A DNA stretch of 5,941 nucleotides from Acidobacteriota bacterium (lineage in GTDB: Bacteria > Acidobacteriota > Vicinamibacteria > Vicinamibacterales > 2-12-FULL-66-21): the NCBI GenBank assembly GCA_013817065.1, contig JACDDJ010000317.1, forward strand, positions 1-5,941. The letters run 5' to 3'. The translations under genes were made by a program, and so were the position numbers. Positions within the stretch are counted from its first letter, which is position 1. Each line of letters starts with the position of its first letter. Below, in pieces: positions 5,370 to 5,941 of this stretch. The notes under the pieces are model-generated. The model was not told the DNA's origin. It worked only from the letters and a program-made list of their open reading frames with translations, and made no database searches.

Positions 5370-5823
5370 ATGGCTGGACTCACGATCGGCCGACTCGCTG
5401 AAGCTGCTGGAGTCGGCGTGCCTACGGTTCGGTACTACGAGCGGCGCGCGCTTCTTGAAAAGCCGCACCGAACCGGGATATCGAAAATACTCGCCCGACA
5501 CTGTCCGATTGATTCGCTTCATCAAGCGAGCGCAGGATCTCGGTTTCACTCTCACCGAGATCGAGGAGCTCATCGCACTGCGCGACGGCAATGGTCGACG
5601 TCGAACGGAAGTCCGGCAGCTGGCGGAAGCGAGGATGCGGGACGTAGACGAGAAGGTAACCCAACTGCAGGCGATGCGGCGCCCGCTGTCGACTTTGGTG
5701 GCCAGCTGCGCCTGCGGAGGTGGGCGACCGACCTGTCCGATTCTCGAGGCGTTTGATGATCCAATCAACGCGGCCAAGCAGGACAGCATCACCTCGTCCA
5801 GGAGAACCGATGTACAACGCTAA
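5370..5823 (+). pseudogene. MerR-family heavy-metal regulator, frameshifted
   Basis: A metal-sensing transcription activator split over two frames. From ATG 5370 (AGAGAGGG site at 5357-5364) it reads MAGLTIGRLAEAAGVGVPTV, then RYYERRALLEK to 5462, the winged-helix HTH. The frame then shifts by +1 (or -2) near 5463, resuming with RTEPGYRKYSPDTVRLIRFI, KRAQDLGFTLTEIEELIALR, a dimerisation helix and the metal-binding loop SCACGGGRPTCPILEAF, with TAA at 5821-5823. Corrected length is about 150 residues, normal for the family. The loop cysteines lie at 5707, 5713 and 5734. The cysteine that divalent-metal members carry at the start of the dimerisation helix (MerR Cys82, ZntR/CadR equivalents) appears to be Thr here (5605-5607). 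This leans towards a CueR-like monovalent or otherwise altered specificity, but the alignment is by eye. As written, the protein would lose everything after the HTH. GTG 5331 is rejected as start because it lies within the operator. Confidence 0.85.
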
Positions 5824-5941
5824 AGGGCTCATCACCATTCTTGCGGCGCTCGCAATTGCGGCACTCAGCGCCGCGTGCGCACCCGATGCAGCCAGTCAGT
5901 CCGGTGTGCCGCGTCCAGCCGCAAACTCGCCCGCAGTAACG
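5810..5941 (+). CDS. N-terminus of exported protein, probable lipoprotein
   Basis: The first 44 codons of a gene that leaves the window on the right. ATG 5810 follows an AGGAG site (5800-5804) at five bases. It overlaps the end of merR by 14 bases in another frame, so the two are co-transcribed and probably translationally coupled. The peptide MYNAKGLITILAALAIAALS is followed by AACAPDAASQSG: a short N-region with one Lys, a hydrophobic core, and a Cys at residue 23 in L-S-A-A-C. This is an imperfect but usable lipobox, followed by the Pro/Ala/Ser-rich linker common in lipoproteins. The mature domain is outside the window, so its function is unknown; its position suggests a periplasmic or membrane-anchored part in the metal response controlled by MerR. 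A plain cleavable signal peptide is the alternative. Confidence 0.7.
   Translation, partial: MYNAKGLITILAALAIAALSAACAPDAASQSGVPRPAANSPAVT

Overview
The window is GC-rich DNA from a Gram-negative-type bacterium. The largest gene is an outer-membrane TonB-dependent receptor with an N-terminal carboxypeptidase-regulatory-like domain, an architecture heavily expanded in Acidobacteriota. That makes an acidobacterial source the best guess, but it is an inference from one gene.

Left part (1-3343): a minus-strand gene fragment resembling the N-terminus of the DehI haloacid dehalogenase-like family runs off the left edge. A 271-base divergent intergenic region with two back-to-back inverted repeats separates it from the intact 975-residue receptor (365-3292). 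A long imperfect hairpin starts two bases after the receptor stop.

Middle part (3343-about 5100): a broken N-terminal piece of a CopZ-type copper chaperone (Zn/[2Fe-2S] domain) can only be read by changing frame several times. It joins directly to the C-terminal end of an IS21-family IstA transposase. The IstA stop overlaps the start of a nearly complete IstB AAA+ helper (one frameshift). After IstB comes a non-coding IS right end with a dense array of GGAAT-type boxes in both orientations. The IS is a remnant: its left end and the IstA catalytic core are absent.

Right part (about 5100-5941): about 210 unassigned bases lead to a promoter with the 19-bp spacer and internal dyad of MerR-controlled promoters. 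It is followed by a merR-family metal regulator broken by a frameshift in its DNA-binding domain, and then by an overlapping gene for a small exported protein, probably a lipoprotein, cut by the window end.

Taken together, the right half looks like a metal-response locus (CopZ-type chaperone, MerR regulator, exported protein) damaged or rearranged around an IS21 remnant. Three frame changes in the copZ-like piece and the one in istB can each be repaired by adding one base to a short G or C run; a further possible change at the copZ start and the merR change have a different size. This leaves open whether the genes are truly decayed or the sequence carries indel errors. I found no RNA gene, no CRISPR array and no clear new multi-gene system.
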